64,000 bases of DNA from an uncultured Candidatus Saccharibacteria bacterium (GTDB lineage: Bacteria; Patescibacteriota; Saccharimonadia; Saccharimonadales; Saccharimonadaceae): NCBI GenBank assembly GCA_937936045.1, contig CALGXC010000004.1, forward strand, positions 62,001 to 126,000, written 5' to 3'. The notes below the pieces were generated by a model. The model saw only the letters and a program-made list of their open reading frames with translations, searched no databases and was not told the origin of the DNA. Below, piece after piece: positions 1 through 8,844 of this stretch. The stretch's first letter is position 1. Each line of letters begins with the position of its first letter. The position numbers and the translations under genes are program-made.

Positions 1-1690
1 AACCATCACTTCGGCGGCGGTTACGGTCGTGCCGGAAGGTTTATTGTTGGCGAGTTCGCTGCTTTTGGCGTTCGGCTCACTGCGATTAGCCCAGGCGAAA
101 GTCTTGCCGCAAAAATTGTCAGCAATTGAAGCGATGGCGCTTTTGAATTTGCTGGCCGTAGATAAAACAGGCACCTTGACTAGTGATGAAGTTACGCTGG
201 AGCAGGTCGCGGCTTTCGGTGATGAAAATGACTATTCAGACTCTGACATCGCCAGCTTTGCAGCGTTAATTGCTCATGAAACCAGCGGTGGAAATATTAC
301 TGGTCGTGCAATTTTGGCGGAAGCTACGTCGCCAAAAAATACGAAAGTTCTGGAAGTTATGGCGTTTTCGTCGGCGCGTAAAATGGCGGGCGTGAGGGCG
401 AATATTGACGGTGAAATTCGGACGTTAATGATGGGCGCGCCAGAGTTCGTGTCGAAGTTGGCGCCAGTAGATAAGGAAACTCAGAAAAAGCTGAATGATT
501 GGGCTGACAATGGCTTGCGCGTGTTGATGTTGGCTGAATTTTCGGACGATAAAACCAAATTGAAAGACTTGAAAAACAGCTCTGGAACGGCAATTGGTGC
601 GGTTGTTCTGCGCAACTCCCTGCGTCATGGCGTTGTTGAAACGGTGGATTTTTTGCAGCGCCAAGGCGTAACTATTCGCGTAATCTCTGGCGATAACCCG
701 CGCACAGTTCAATACATCGCTAAGGAAGCTGGAATTAAACATCCAGAAAAGGCGATTTTGGGTGAGGATTTGGCGGCGCTTAGCGAAGATGAATTTAATA
801 AAGCGGCTGATACTTACACGATTTTTGCCAGAGTTTTGCCGGATCAAAAAGAGCGCTTGATCAATCGATTCCAGCAATCGGGAAAATTCACCGGCATGGT
901 TGGCGATGGTGTAAATGACGCTCTGGCTCTGAAAAAGGCTGACCTCGGTGTGGCGATGTACGCTAGTGCTCCGGCATCTCGTCGAGTTTCCGACATTATA
1001 TTGCTCAACAATTCGTTCACTTCCCTTCCGATGGGGATGAAATTGGGCAATCAAATAATGCAAGCAATCGAAGTCATCGCTGTTCTATTTTTCCATAAAA
1101 TTATTTACGGCGTGACACTTCTTCTTGCGACGATTCTTATTGACATGAATTATCCGTATTCGCCGCGCCACATTACGTTTATGAATATTTTTCTGGTGAC
1201 GATGCCGACCCTTATGTGGACGCTGTTTCCTCCCGCGCCGAAACATCGAATAAATCCGAAGCGATTTTGGTATGATACTTTGCTGGCTGTTACACCGATT
1301 GCTTTAATTACTGGCGTGACTGTCGCGTTCACCTATTGTATTACATCTATTATGTTCCCTGGCCACGCTGCAGAAGTCGCAACGATGACGGTGCTTACCG
1401 CGACTTTGTTTGGCGTATATTTGGTGTTCTTGGTGGGAATTATGCTGGACGTAACCATCGATAAATCTGCCAAGCGCGCTCGCTTGCTTTATCTTCTGTC
1501 GGTGATTATCGTAGCGGCTGGAAGCTTTAGCTTTGGATTCCTGCGCGATTTCTTCGACTTTACCGTGCCGAATATTACTCTGCTCTGGCCGGGCATCGCC
1601 GTGGTTGTCATCGCCGCCCTAGCTCAGTGGTGGCTAGCCCGCCGCGCTGGCAAAAAATTAACTGCTAATGAATGCCAGAAAAAAGTATAA
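1..1690 (+). CDS. Cation-translocating P-type ATPase (CtpE-like), N-terminus outside window
   Basis: This is the C-terminal part of an integral-membrane P-type ATPase that uses ATP to move a cation. The reading frame is open from base 2, so the gene starts upstream. The sequence opens in transmembrane helix 4 with the PEGL motif of type II pumps. Next come the phosphorylation site DKTGTLT, a MMGAPE nucleotide-binding variant of KGAPE, the GDNPRTV segment and the hinge GDGVNDALAL, followed by about six C-terminal membrane helices. The spacing and the VPEGLLLASS start resemble the actinobacterial CtpE group (calcium uptake), but the ion is inferred. It converges on an unknown gene, with a shared terminator between them. 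Confidence 0.9.
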   Translation, partial: TITSAAVTVVPEGLLLASSLLLAFGSLRLAQAKVLPQKLSAIEAMALLNLLAVDKTGTLTSDEVTLEQVAAFGDENDYSDSDIASFAALIAHETSGGNITGRAILAEATSPKNTKVLEVMAFSSARKMAGVRANIDGEIRTLMMGAPEFVSKLAPVDKETQKKLNDWADNGLRVLMLAEFSDDKTKLKDLKNSSGTAIGAVVLRNSLRHGVVETVDFLQRQGVTIRVISGDNPRTVQYIAKEAGIKHPEKAILGEDLAALSEDEFNKAADTYTIFARVLPDQKERLINRFQQSGKFTGMVGDGVNDALALKKADLGVAMYASAPASRRVSDIILLNNSFTSLPMGMKLGNQIMQAIEVIAVLFFHKIIYGVTLLLATILIDMNYPYSPRHITFMNIFLVTMPTLMWTLFPPAPKHRINPKRFWYDTLLAVTPIALITGVTVAFTYCITSIMFPGHAAEVATMTVLTATLFGVYLVFLVGIMLDVTIDKSAKRARLLYLLSVIIVAAGSFSFGFLRDFFDFTVPNITLLWPGIAVVVIAALAQWWLARRAGKKLTANECQKKV

Positions 1691-1697
1691 CCGCCAT

Positions 1698-1734
1698 AAA
1701 AAACGCCGGCAGGCAAATATCGTATGCCTGCCGG
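1698..1734 (-). terminator. Rho-independent terminator between convergent genes
   Basis: A perfect 10-bp stem (CCGGCAGGCA at 1706-1715, TGCCTGCCGG at 1725-1734) has a 9-nt loop. On the minus strand it is followed by six T residues (A-run at 1698-1703), so it mainly ends the gene at 1756-2691. On the plus strand the T-run is poor. Confidence 0.85.
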
Positions 1735-1755
1735 ATCATTCTTGACAGTCCTGGT

Positions 1756-2691
1756 TTATCTAGCTTCTTTTGGAAGCGGCTCTATATCCTCGCAAAGTCT
1801 TTCATTATGCCAATCCTTTAGCTCGGCGCGATGCTCCCAATTGTATATGGCATCTAGCTCATAACAGATATCTGTAACAAATAGATTTTCATGTTTTTCA
1901 GAAAGAGCGATACCCATCTCATTAAGAGATTCTTCTGCTACGTCAGCTACTTTTTCGCCTTCACCTTCATTAAGGTGCTTCTGCATAAGTTTTGCCCACA
2001 GTATGGCATAAGTGCGTTGCATTGAAATCTTAGCTTCGGATGCCGAGTCAAACGGAATCTCCTCTGGTTGCTTTTGTTTGTCACCGTAGACGTTGGTTGT
2101 ATATTTTTCGTCTCCTTCACCAAAAGTAAGCTTTACATCCCATACTTTATCTTTCAATCTTCGGTAGTCTTTTTCCCTGTTAATAATAGCGTCTGCTTGC
2201 TGAATTTCTTCATCTCCGGCGCGGCGCTTTGCCTCGTCTTCCGCTGCTTCAGCTTCAAGGATTTCTTTTGGTATGTTGTCTAGGGTGGTTGTTACTAGCG
2301 GATAACTTTCAACCGTATCAGTAATGTCTTCAGTGAAAGTTATCTGTTGATCATAGTGTCCGCGCATAGCTCGCGCCCAGGCTGCTTTTAGTTTATTTGG
2401 ATCAGAATCTTTACCCACGAGCACATAGACATCGCCAAGATTTAATAATACTTGCTTTTCCTCTGGAGTTTCTGAGCTGGTTGAAGTGTATTTTTGCGTC
2501 AGCGCTATCGCATCGCCGAAGAACACTCCGCTGTCGAGAAGATCGTTTCCGTTAATTGCTGGAACTTCTCCAAATGGACTGTGATGAGTGTAGTCGGAAT
2601 CTCCATTGTCGTAGTCTGCTAAGCTGTCCCAGCCAGTTGCTTTTTGTCCGTCTGGCAATTCCTGCGATGATGATTTGGGTATTTCTGTCAT
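1756..2691 (-). CDS. Hypothetical protein, soluble, unknown family
   Basis: I do not recognise this 311-residue protein. It has no signal peptide or membrane segment and is rich in Asp/Glu, with a charged helical stretch around residues 145-185 (EAEAAEDEAKRRAGDEE). It contains few cysteines and no obvious catalytic motif. A clear Shine-Dalgarno AAGGAG lies about 11 nt before the ATG, and a strong terminator follows the stop, so it appears to be a single-gene transcript. The good RBS and bracketing terminator argue that it is a real expressed gene. It is probably a lineage-specific cytoplasmic protein. Confidence 0.7.
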   Translation of the reverse strand: MTEIPKSSSQELPDGQKATGWDSLADYDNGDSDYTHHSPFGEVPAINGNDLLDSGVFFGDAIALTQKYTSTSSETPEEKQVLLNLGDVYVLVGKDSDPNKLKAAWARAMRGHYDQQITFTEDITDTVESYPLVTTTLDNIPKEILEAEAAEDEAKRRAGDEEIQQADAIINREKDYRRLKDKVWDVKLTFGEGDEKYTTNVYGDKQKQPEEIPFDSASEAKISMQRTYAILWAKLMQKHLNEGEGEKVADVAEESLNEMGIALSEKHENLFVTDICYELDAIYNWEHRAELKDWHNERLCEDIEPLPKEAR

Positions 2692-2797
2692 GATATATAA
2701 AACTCCTTCTTTATATTAGTGGTAATATTATATCAGCGGCACGAGTCTGTGTCAAATTTACTGATGTTCCGCGTTAAGCGTTAACACGCTAGCCGAC

Positions 2798-4108
2798 TTA
2801 CTTCTTATCAAGGATAACCAAGTGCTCAATGTGCGGCGTCCTCGGGAAGAAATTGTAGCCTTGATGATGCACGATTTCGTATTTTTCCTGGAGTAGGCTG
2901 ACGTCTCGCGCTTGCGTGACAGGATTGCAACTCAGATAAATAATCCGAGGCGGCTCAGTCTCCAGCAGTCGATTAGTAACGTCCGCGTGAAGTCCAGCGC
3001 GCGGCGGATCAACGATGACAATTTGCTCGTCCGTTATATATTCCAGAGATTTTTCGCTCGGTGCCAAAATCGCCTTGGCATTCGGTCGATTCAGCTTGAT
3101 GATATTCCTCTGCATTTCCGCGACGGCGTGTTCGTTAATCTCCACCAGCGTCACGTCATCTCCGCCAATTGTCAAACCGATTGTCCCAACGCCAGAGTAA
3201 AGGTCGAGCGTCGGCAATTTTTCATTGCAATCGATCCACGCTTTCATATCGCTCAAGGCTTTTTCGTAAACGGGAATGTTGACTTGGAAAAATCCTTCGC
3301 AGGCGTAGTTGAAGGCGACGCCTAAAATCGTGTCGCTCAGTGTTGTGTCACCGAATTTGTTCAAGCGTTCGGTGATTCTGCTGGCTGGACTTTTGGGGTC
3401 GGAATAGATTATTTCGCCACCTTTGGCCGATAATAATTTAGCTTCGTCTTCGGAAATCAGATTTTCTATCTTATCTTTTACGTACAATTGCCAGACGGCG
3501 TTTCCCTGTTGGTCTGAGCGAATTAAGAGTGTTTTTAATTGGCGTGCGACGATTGGTTTTTCTCGTAAGAGGTCGCGGATTTCAATTGCCAATTTATTTA
3601 TGCTCGGATGCGCCAAGCTGGTTCCGTCAACGATGACTTTCCCTTTGCCGCCACGCTTGAAAAACGCCAAGTCCAGAGTTTCTTTTTCGTCGTCGTCCGT
3701 TTTGTCGCCAAACCAACTGAATTCAACTTTATTGCGATAATTAAATTCTACGCCGTCAGAAAAGACCTTGGTTTTTTTAGGCAATGTGATGTTGTGAAGT
3801 AAAAAAGCTTCTTTGATTAGCGACGCTTTGTACGATTGCTCGCTGGACATCGGCATTATTTGCCAAGGACTGGTGCTTAAATAGCTATTTTCGTCCCGCG
3901 GCGTAATTCGCTCTGGGCTTTTCTCGATAATTTCTGTCATTACCCCTTCGACGAAGTGTGATTTTTTCTTTGTCACGCGAATTGTTACAAGTTCTTTTGG
4001 TAATCCTCCCCAGACGAACGCTTTGCGACCGTCGTCAAGTGTTCCGATAGCTTGCCCGCCGCCAACGATTTTTTCCAATCTTAAAGTCTCAAAAATTTGT
4101 TTTCTCAT
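2798..4108 (-). CDS. RlmD/TrmA-family RNA (uracil-5-)-methyltransferase
   Basis: This is an SAM-dependent enzyme that methylates C5 of a uridine in rRNA or tRNA. An N-terminal TRAM-like RNA-binding domain (about residues 1-60) precedes a class I methyltransferase fold with LDLYSGVGTIGL (SAM binding), VDPPRAGLH and the catalytic-cysteine motif YLSCNP near residue 395. RlmD enzymes carry a four-cysteine 4Fe-4S site after the TRAM domain. Here that region (around DENSYLSTSPWQIM) has no cysteines, so the cluster is absent, which makes the exact target uncertain. A TATAAT-like box (4117-4122) ends 8 nt before the ATG with no Shine-Dalgarno, suggesting a leaderless message. Confidence 0.88.
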   Translation of the reverse strand: MRKQIFETLRLEKIVGGGQAIGTLDDGRKAFVWGGLPKELVTIRVTKKKSHFVEGVMTEIIEKSPERITPRDENSYLSTSPWQIMPMSSEQSYKASLIKEAFLLHNITLPKKTKVFSDGVEFNYRNKVEFSWFGDKTDDDEKETLDLAFFKRGGKGKVIVDGTSLAHPSINKLAIEIRDLLREKPIVARQLKTLLIRSDQQGNAVWQLYVKDKIENLISEDEAKLLSAKGGEIIYSDPKSPASRITERLNKFGDTTLSDTILGVAFNYACEGFFQVNIPVYEKALSDMKAWIDCNEKLPTLDLYSGVGTIGLTIGGDDVTLVEINEHAVAEMQRNIIKLNRPNAKAILAPSEKSLEYITDEQIVIVDPPRAGLHADVTNRLLETEPPRIIYLSCNPVTQARDVSLLQEKYEIVHHQGYNFFPRTPHIEHLVILDKK

Positions 4109-4181
4109 TAGATTATATTATATCAGGATGTGTGGATTTTTTCTGTCTGGTGTGCTATAATCGTCATTGTCCTGGCAATAG

Positions 4182-4256
4182 TGGGACGTCGCCAAGTGGT
4201 AAGGCACTGGGTTTTGGTCCCAGCATTCGCAGGTTCGAATCCTGCCGTCCCAGCCA
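4182..4256 (+). tRNA. tRNA-Gln (TTG)
   Basis: The acceptor stem TGGGACG (4182-4188) pairs with CGTCCCA (4246-4252). The anticodon loop TTTTGGT gives anticodon TTG, the T-arm is GGTTCGAATCC, and discriminator G is followed by an encoded CCA (4254-4256). An extended -10 box TGTGCTATAAT ends at 4161, about 20 nt upstream. Confidence 0.95.
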
Positions 4257-4267
4257 AGAATTTTTCG

Positions 4268-4286
4268 CACCTGAGAGGTGTTTTTT
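4268..4286 (+). terminator. Terminator of tRNA-Gln
   Basis: A 5-bp stem CACCT/AGGTG with a GAG loop is followed by six T residues (4281-4286), 12 nt after the tRNA 3' end. Confidence 0.75.
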
Positions 4287-4291
4287 ATTTG

Positions 4292-4747
4292 TTAAGTATC
4301 AATTCGTTTTATCTCAGTTAAAGCTTTATTATAATACACAATGTCGTCGCCTTCTTCTGGTGTCCGTGCTTCAAATCCCATCTTTTTCCAGAACTCCTTA
4401 GCTCCCTCATTGTGATTAAATACTAGCAGAGCAACTTTATTGATGCCTTCTTCGCTTAATGCTTTTAGAGCTGATTCGGCCAATTTTCGGCCAATCCCTT
4501 GTCGCTTATATTGCTCGGCAACCGCGGTGTGATAAACATAGCCACGTCGGCCGTCGTGTCCGGCTATAATCGCTCCGGTGATCTCGCTTTCTTCTGCTGC
4601 TACAAAACATGTTGTTGGGTTGCGGTCTAAGAATCTGCCAATTCCCTCTTCTGAATCGTCCAGGTTATTTAGGCCCATGCCTGCATTTGACGTCCAAAGC
4701 TCATAGACATCGGGATAGTCGGTAGCTGTCATTGATCTGATTTCCAT
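4292..4747 (-). CDS. GNAT-family N-acetyltransferase
   Basis: This 151-residue protein should transfer an acetyl group from acetyl-CoA to an amine. The acetyl-CoA-binding motif A is visible as QYKRQGIGRKL around residue 88, after a strand ending in YVYHTAVAE, and motif B follows as LLVFNHNEGAKEFWKKMGFE near the C-terminus. These are typical of GNAT proteins of the YpeA/RimI-like type, but the substrate cannot be predicted. A GGAGGA Shine-Dalgarno lies 9 nt before the ATG and a TATAAT box sits further upstream, so unlike many neighbours this gene has a normal leader. It is separated by 24 nt from the ATPase gene encoded upstream on the same strand. Confidence 0.85.
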   Translation of the reverse strand: MEIRSMTATDYPDVYELWTSNAGMGLNNLDDSEEGIGRFLDRNPTTCFVAAEESEITGAIIAGHDGRRGYVYHTAVAEQYKRQGIGRKLAESALKALSEEGINKVALLVFNHNEGAKEFWKKMGFEARTPEEGDDIVYYNKALTEIKRIDT

Positions 4748-4771
4748 AATTATGTCTCCTCCGGGAAAATA

Positions 4772-7288
4772 TTATAACACTCTACCAGCTAATTTTCGTC
4801 TGGTCCACCATTTATGGATTTCGCTGGTGGCAATTGGAATGGTTAGCGCCAACAGGTTAACAACAACGATATGAGCAATGTCAACCTTATGAATGTGTAA
4901 GATTTCACCAAGTGGTCCGAATAATACCAAAGCCTGCAGTGTTAGTGACATTGCTATTCCAATATAAAACCCTCGGTTCATTACTTTTAGGCGTGTGAAG
5001 ACGGAATCTTGATCGCTGCGAGCATTAAATGCATTTGCCCATTGACTGACCACCAGAGAGATGAATGCCAGAGTTTGTGCGTAATTGTGTCCGTAATGCT
5101 TTTCAAAGAATACATAAGTAATCAGGGCTATTGCTGCCATAGTTCCAGCAGCTACAGCCATTCGCCAAACCATAACCTTATCTAAGATTGGTGCGTCGAT
5201 ATTCTTTGGTAGCTGTTTCATAATATTTTTTTCGGCAGGTTCCAGTCCGAGCGGAATTACCATTGACGTGTCGGTAACTAAATTGACCCATAAAATCTGT
5301 ACAGGCTCTAGGGGTGTTTTAATACCAATTAGCAGCGCGCCTATCATTGTAATCAGCTCACCCGTGTTGGTTGACAGTAGATAAAACAACATTCGCCTTA
5401 TATTGGCAATAATCGTTCTACCTTCCCGCATAGCATCAATGATCGTCTTGAAATTGTCATCCAAAAGGATTATTGCACCAGCATCTTTCGCGATATGTGA
5501 TCCTGAACCCATAGCAATTCCCACGTCCGCTCCAGATAAAGCTGGAACGTCATTTACTCCATCCCCAGTCATGGCAGTAATATTATGACGTTTTAAAATT
5601 GTTAAAATACGATACTTCTGCTCCGGTATGACGCGTGAAAAAACCTTTGTTTGTTTAATTATCATATCTAATTGGTCATCGGTCATTTTTGACATTTCTC
5701 GGCAGTCAAAAACCTCCTCTCGGTTCTCAACCATACCTAGCTTTTTGCCAATTTGATATGCCGTTTCAAAGTGATCTCCAGTGATCATTCGAACCGAAAC
5801 GCCAGCTGAAATTGCCGATTTTATAGCACGAGAAGCCTCTGGGCGCAAGACGTCAGCCACCGCCACGAGTCCTGTGAATTGTAATTTTTGGTGTGATATT
5901 TTAGAAAAGTCGGTCGGTATTTCTGAATTTTCACTAGTCGCCAATCCTACCACTCGATAGCCTTTTGACGTTAGGTCAGTGATGGATTTTTTGGCAAGTT
6001 TTAGATCTGTTGTTGTTAACTTGCAGTGTTTGATAATTTCTTCTGGTGCGCCTTTATAATATATTTTATAGTTAACACCATTGTGCCAGATTGTGGCAGA
6101 CATTGAGAATTCTTGATTGAACGGTAATTCTGCTGCAGGTAATCCACGTGCCTTTGTGTTATTTTTTCGGGAAAAATTATCTAGTGCGATATCTAACGGA
6201 TCATGACTTTTGCTATCGCCGTGATTGACAAAATATGTCATTAATTCTGGAAGATTATTATGTTTTTTAAGAGTCCATGTTTCTTGTACTGTTAATAGGT
6301 TTTTAGTAAGAGTTCCGGTTTTGTCTGTTGCAATAGTAGTAATTACGCCAATAGTTTCAATTGCACGCATTTGATGAACTAATGCTTTCTTTTTCGCCAT
6401 TCGTCGCATTCCTAGGACCAGCACTACAGAAATAGCAATTGGTAGACTTTCCGGCACAGCGCTCACCGAAAGTGCAATAACAAACCTTAGACTATCCAGA
6501 ACGTCCATTCCGCGCAATAAACTTAAGCAAAACGCTACAGCACCCACAGCACTAATAATCGTAATAATTCTGGCTATTAGTTTATCGATTTTTTGCTGAA
6601 CTGGGCTTTTGGTGATTTCTTTTTTGGATAGTGAAGCTAGATTCCCAAATTCTGTTTGATTGCCAATTGCCGTAACTATTCCTGTTGCCATTCCAGATAC
6701 TACAAATGAGCCTTGGAAAAGCATATTTGTGCGCTCGTAAATTTGTTGCTCGCCGTCTAACTTATCACTATTTTTACTAATTGGAATTGATTCGCCGGTT
6801 AATTGAGATTCGTCAATGCGAAGATTTATCGCTTTCATCAATCGAATGTCGGCTGGAACTTTCTCTCCCTCAGATAAATTGACAATATCGCCTGGAACTA
6901 GTTTTGAGCTATCGATGGAGATGATTTTTCCAGATCTTAAAACATCGATTTTTTGTGCATCGTGTCGAGACAAGCTCCTAAGTACTCGATCGGTTGAAAA
7001 TCGTTGCACGTAAAAAATGACAGCGGAAATGACCAGTATAATAATTATAATAACAGCGTCGATGATTTCATTGTGAATAATACTAACAATTGCCGCCAAC
7101 ATTAACACTAGCGAAAAAATGTCAGCAAATGGCTCAATGATTTTTCGCCAAAGTGGTTCGCTTTGGATCTTGATAACGTTTTCTCCAAATTTCTTCTGGT
7201 ATTTTTTTACCTCACTTACCGTTAGGCCGTTACTGTGTGACCCTAGCTTCTTCAATGTTTCGTCGATTGATAAATTATAGAAAAGCAT
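4772..7288 (-). CDS. Cation-transporting P-type ATPase (P2-type)
   Basis: This complete 838-residue membrane pump has all type II landmarks: an N-terminal cation-ATPase domain, TGES in the actuator domain (about residue 165), PESLP in helix 4, the phosphorylated aspartate in DKTGTLT (about residue 325), KGAPEE for nucleotide binding, MITGDH and TGDGVNDVPAL in the P-domain, and NLVTD in helix 6. PESLP replaces the PEGLP of calcium pumps, so the ion (Ca2+, Mg2+ or Na+) is open. A TATAAT box (7295-7300, minus strand) ends only 6 nt before the ATG and there is no Shine-Dalgarno, so the mRNA is probably leaderless. It is the second P-type ATPase in 7 kb but not a close copy of the first. Confidence 0.93.
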   Translation of the reverse strand: MLFYNLSIDETLKKLGSHSNGLTVSEVKKYQKKFGENVIKIQSEPLWRKIIEPFADIFSLVLMLAAIVSIIHNEIIDAVIIIIILVISAVIFYVQRFSTDRVLRSLSRHDAQKIDVLRSGKIISIDSSKLVPGDIVNLSEGEKVPADIRLMKAINLRIDESQLTGESIPISKNSDKLDGEQQIYERTNMLFQGSFVVSGMATGIVTAIGNQTEFGNLASLSKKEITKSPVQQKIDKLIARIITIISAVGAVAFCLSLLRGMDVLDSLRFVIALSVSAVPESLPIAISVVLVLGMRRMAKKKALVHQMRAIETIGVITTIATDKTGTLTKNLLTVQETWTLKKHNNLPELMTYFVNHGDSKSHDPLDIALDNFSRKNNTKARGLPAAELPFNQEFSMSATIWHNGVNYKIYYKGAPEEIIKHCKLTTTDLKLAKKSITDLTSKGYRVVGLATSENSEIPTDFSKISHQKLQFTGLVAVADVLRPEASRAIKSAISAGVSVRMITGDHFETAYQIGKKLGMVENREEVFDCREMSKMTDDQLDMIIKQTKVFSRVIPEQKYRILTILKRHNITAMTGDGVNDVPALSGADVGIAMGSGSHIAKDAGAIILLDDNFKTIIDAMREGRTIIANIRRMLFYLLSTNTGELITMIGALLIGIKTPLEPVQILWVNLVTDTSMVIPLGLEPAEKNIMKQLPKNIDAPILDKVMVWRMAVAAGTMAAIALITYVFFEKHYGHNYAQTLAFISLVVSQWANAFNARSDQDSVFTRLKVMNRGFYIGIAMSLTLQALVLFGPLGEILHIHKVDIAHIVVVNLLALTIPIATSEIHKWWTRRKLAGRVL

Positions 7289-7302
7289 ATGCTTATTATA
7301 TG

Positions 7303-7332
7303 AAAAAAAGCTCCCACTCGCCAGTGAGAGCT
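7303..7332 (-). terminator. Terminator after the Gre-like gene
   Basis: On the minus strand, a stem AGCTC/GAGCT plus CACT/AGTG with one mismatch is followed by seven T residues (A-run 7303-7309). The following ATPase promoter begins inside or just after it, so the two genes are transcribed separately. Confidence 0.8.
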
Positions 7333-7357
7333 AAACTGTCGTGGTGGACAATTGAAA

Positions 7358-7816
7358 TTAGCTAATATTGATAACCTGTAGCTGCTTGGTCATCAAGCCA
7401 TTTTTCCAGGAAACAGTTTCGGATTTCTTGTGGTTCAGTAGGCTTTTTCCCAGCGGACTATCCACGGAAATTCGCCCGTCCAGAGGGTTCGCTTCCAGGC
7501 TATGAACCAGCGTATAGCGGAAAATTTTTCCCTGTTGATCCACCAAATCCACGACTGAGCCAATAGCAATTTTCAATCGATCGCGCTTTCTTGGCAGCGG
7601 CTTAGCGTGACGTAAAATATCCTTCTTCATAAAGATTTTTGATTGAATATTTTCCAGTTGCGTAATTACATCGTTGCGGCGTAATTTGTCATCACGCGAT
7701 TTGGCGCGCCCAATTTCCTTCAATTCCAACGTGAGCGCTTTCTCTGAAATCTCTAGCCCAGAAATTTCTTTCTGTAGTTCCTTAAATCCTTTTTTACTTA
7801 AAAATGTTGTACTCAT
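7358..7816 (-). CDS. GreA/GreB-like transcription factor with altered tip
   Basis: The 152-residue length and two-part layout match Gre factors: an N-terminal coiled-coil hairpin (residues 1-75) and a C-terminal FKBP-like domain with ISVDSPLGKSLL, the hallmark of the family. Gre proteins enter the RNA polymerase secondary channel, and acidic residues at the coiled-coil tip (D and E in GDLxENAEY) stimulate transcript cleavage. That motif is absent here; the tip reads SRDDKLRRNDV, which is mixed and basic. The protein may therefore bind polymerase without stimulating cleavage, as in Gfh-type paralogues; this is inference. An AAGGGGAAG Shine-Dalgarno lies just before the ATG. Confidence 0.82.
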   Translation of the reverse strand: MSTTFLSKKGFKELQKEISGLEISEKALTLELKEIGRAKSRDDKLRRNDVITQLENIQSKIFMKKDILRHAKPLPRKRDRLKIAIGSVVDLVDQQGKIFRYTLVHSLEANPLDGRISVDSPLGKSLLNHKKSETVSWKNGLMTKQLQVINIS

Positions 7817-7893
7817 ACTTCCCCTTTCGGATCGGCAACTTTGCCAATCAACAATCTTATTACAACATCTAATTCTGAAAAATAGCTGAAAAT

Positions 7894-8844
7894 TTACAGA
7901 ATCGGCAAGGAAATTGTGAAAATGGTTGAGTTTTTTGAGGTGCTAACAGAGATTTGTCCGCCCAGTGCTTTTGTCAATTGTTCCGCTAATGGCAATCCTA
8001 ATCCATAGCCTTTCGTCTGTTGGTTGCCGCGGAAAAATCGCTCAAAGACGTGTGGTAGAGTTTGTTGTGAAATCGTGCCGTCGTTGATGAAGTTGACGGT
8101 GATGTTTTGTTTCGATGGGATAATGCGAATTTTTACCACAGAATTTTTCGGGCTATGTTTCAATGAATTGTCGAGTAAAATAGCGCACAATTCTCGCGTG
8201 GCGGTGTGATGAAGCGGAATATTTATGTGTTCTGGGCAATTCATTTTAACTCGCGCTTCGGCTTTTCGTTCGCGAACGAGTTCGGATATCAATTCCGTCA
8301 AATTAAAACTTTTATCTTCCAGTGCCAACTTATTTTCCGTCCGCGACAGTTCCAGAAGCATCGCCGTAAGTTCGGTCAATTTATTTATTTCCTCCAAATT
8401 GCTTTCCAGAGTTTCTGTAAGTTCCGCCTTATTCGCCTTCCGATTTTTTAGCGCAAATTCAGTCTCTGCTTTCATAATTGCCAAAGGAGTTCGGAGTTGA
8501 TGGCTGGCATTGGCAACAAATCGCGATTGGGCTTTGTGGGCGGTTTCTATCGGTCGCAAAGTAATTTTTGCCAATAAATATGAGCACCAACCGCCAGCGA
8601 GCAGAACGATAAGATTTATATAGCCCAAACTAATCAAAAGATTTCGAGTTGAATTATCTATTCTTTCCGACAAATTAATTGCAGGAAAATCACCCTTCCT
8701 TTGAACGATAATTTTATGAATTTGCGCATCAACTTCCGAGCGCGCCACCTGAAAAATAATGCTGCTAAACAGCAAACTGACGATCATCAAAATCATCAAA
8801 TACCAGCCCGCCAACTTAATTGTTGCTGAAGTAAAAATTTTCAT
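7894..8844 (-). CDS. Sensor histidine kinase (two-component)
   Basis: This 316-residue membrane kinase has one helix at about residues 11-33, a short outside loop of about 35 residues, and a second helix at about 68-92. The HisKA domain with phospho-acceptor His115 (SHQLRTPL) follows. The ATP-binding domain shows an N box (LLDNSLKHSP) and a G box (GYGLGLPLAEQL). The small outer loop suggests it senses the membrane or a partner protein rather than a large ligand. Its start overlaps the stop of the response-regulator gene by 4 nt (ATGA), so the pair is translationally coupled. The adjacent divergent ABC exporter is a plausible target (inference). Confidence 0.93.
   Translation of the reverse strand: MKIFTSATIKLAGWYLMILMIVSLLFSSIIFQVARSEVDAQIHKIIVQRKGDFPAINLSERIDNSTRNLLISLGYINLIVLLAGGWCSYLLAKITLRPIETAHKAQSRFVANASHQLRTPLAIMKAETEFALKNRKANKAELTETLESNLEEINKLTELTAMLLELSRTENKLALEDKSFNLTELISELVRERKAEARVKMNCPEHINIPLHHTATRELCAILLDNSLKHSPKNSVVKIRIIPSKQNITVNFINDGTISQQTLPHVFERFFRGNQQTKGYGLGLPLAEQLTKALGGQISVSTSKNSTIFTISLPIL

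Noticed and set aside
425..1063. Minus-strand frame of 212 codons inside the P-type ATPase gene
   Set aside because: Lies wholly antisense to a conserved ATPase domain, has no recognisable protein features or RBS; a shadow frame.
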